DNA from: Dehalococcoidia bacterium CG2_30_46_19
GTDB taxonomy: Bacteria; Chloroflexota; Dehalococcoidia; GIF9; AB-539-J10
DNA: 22,995 bases
Assembly: GCA_001872925.1 (NCBI GenBank)
Contig: MNYD01000005.1
Coordinates: 1 to 22,995, forward strand
Direction of reading: 5' to 3'
This document shows, piece by piece, positions 22,251 to 22,995 of this stretch. Below the pieces are notes generated by a model, which was not told the origin of the DNA, searched no databases, and worked only from the letters and a program-made list of their open reading frames with translations. How positions within the stretch are numbered: position 1 is the first letter of the stretch; each line of letters opens with the position of its first letter. The position numbers and the translations under genes were made by a program.

Positions 22251-22995
22251 TCAACCTTGCTAACTGCCAACAAAACATCGCTATTGGAGATACGATGCTT
22301 TTCAACATAAGCACCCTCAGGCGGTAGCCCCTCAGTAAGCTCCAGAGACAAGGTCTCTTGCTTGATGTAGCCACCAAAATCCTTCAGCACTCTGGCAACA
22401 TCTTCTTTTCCTTGATAATAGGTGACAATATGGTCAGCAACGTCAAATCCTGCAGCACGACGCATAGTCTGGATATGACGCACAATCTCCCGGCTTACTC
22501 CTTCAGCTTTAAGCTGGGGAGACAGCCTTATATCTATAGCTACCCAATATTTTCCGTCATTAGCCACAGCATGGTAAGGCATGTCTTCCGATAGCGTATC
22601 CTTAACAAACTCCAGTTCCTTAATATTTACCTCATCCTTGATATCAGCAGCAAATTTCTGTAAAGCATCTCCTTCGCTTTCCTGCGCTAATGCAATAATT
22701 GCTTTAGCTAATGGTTGCCGCACTTTAATACCCGCTTTAGCTCGTGCCGCTCTGCCCAGACTGGTTATCTTCATTGCTAATCTAACTTCACTGTTTAATC
22801 TATCATCAATTTTAGCTTTGTTTACTGACGGAAAATCGGTCAGATGCACGCTTTCGGGAGCTTGCGAATCAGCAGTGCAAACCAAATTTCGGTAAATTTC
22901 CTCGGCAGTGAAGGGAACAAACGGAGCTAACAGCTTCGACAAAGTTACCAAGCACTGGTATAGCGTGTTATAAGCAGCTAACTTATCAACATCTT
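22247..22995 (-). CDS. ileS: Isoleucine--tRNA ligase, C-terminal part (5' end outside the window)
   Basis: The last 249 codons or so of a class I synthetase; the frame stays open to the window edge (DKLAAYNTLYQCLVTLSKLL). The anticodon-binding region shows LLAPFVPFTAEEIYRNL, SVHLTDFP and RAARAKAGIKVRQPL; the tail shows LKAEGVSREIVRHIQTMRRA and ADHIVTYY. This layout, without a terminal zinc finger, matches the type 2 IleS (archaeal/eukaryotic-like, found in some bacteria) rather than the E. coli-like type 1. Type 2 enzymes are generally less sensitive to mupirocin. HIGH and KMSKS lie outside the window, so the type is inferred from the C-terminus only. Its stop shares CTAG with the HtrA-like gene. 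Confidence 0.93.
   Translation of the reverse strand, partial: DVDKLAAYNTLYQCLVTLSKLLAPFVPFTAEEIYRNLVCTADSQAPESVHLTDFPSVNKAKIDDRLNSEVRLAMKITSLGRAARAKAGIKVRQPLAKAIIALAQESEGDALQKFAADIKDEVNIKELEFVKDTLSEDMPYHAVANDGKYWVAIDIRLSPQLKAEGVSREIVRHIQTMRRAAGFDVADHIVTYYQGKEDVARVLKDFGGYIKQETLSLELTEGLPPEGAYVEKHRISNSDVLLAVSKVD

Overview
The window reads as chromosomal DNA of a moderate-GC bacterium with tightly packed operons. Several features suggest a Chloroflexota lineage near the Dehalococcoidia: a type 2-like IleS, TrpB1 and TrpB2 side by side, palindromic repeats both inside and between genes, and a REP-like repeat ending in CTCCTCGCAATGACA. That placement is inference; no rRNA or other firm marker is present.

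Layout. 1-1498: an IS110-family element (DEDD recombinase at 238-1452) with a non-coding left flank that could encode a bridge RNA, abutting a REP-like palindrome (1499-1595). 1614-3262 (+): a possible 24-codon ORF, an MBL-fold hydrolase with a C-terminal helical/winged-helix region, and an unrecognised 240-aa protein. 11405-3247 (-): an apparent operon in the order corA-like, Mut7-C/zinc-ribbon protein, nnrE-nnrD fusion, coaX, coaBC, valS. It joins metabolite repair and coenzyme A synthesis with an aminoacyl-tRNA synthetase. 11696-19950 (+): a complete tryptophan operon, trpEGDCFBA followed by trpB2. A near-consensus sigma-70 promoter precedes a T-box leader with a UGG (Trp) specifier and a 12-bp terminator, so uncharged tRNA-Trp should control readthrough into the pathway. 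21087-19952 (-): a PadR-family regulator translationally coupled to a second MBL-fold hydrolase. 21177-22250 (+): an HtrA/DegP-like serine protease predicted to be a lipoprotein. 22995-22247 (-): the C-terminal part of IleS, running off the window.

How it works together. The trp genes overlap by 4-23 bases from trpE to trpA, so they should be translated in a coupled way. A second beta subunit, TrpB2, follows after a 118-bp gap that holds a 10-codon ORF with a strong ribosome-binding site and one Trp codon. Convergent gene pairs have no room for terminators: valS and its neighbour overlap by 16 bp, trpB2 and the MBL gene are 1 bp apart, and htrA and ileS share a CTAG in which both stop codons lie.

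The most unusual signal is a short palindrome-rich repeat embedded in the coding sequence of three unrelated genes (valS, nnrD, trpE). It lies in the same orientation relative to the gene and in the same reading frame each time, adding a D-S-S-Q-L-[TS]-A peptide to a variable linker. This resembles the protein-embedded palindromic elements known from Rickettsia. Other points of note are a CoaBC with an extra C-terminal domain, a CorA-like protein with GSN in place of GMN, and an AT-rich inverted repeat that supplies the last codons of coaX.
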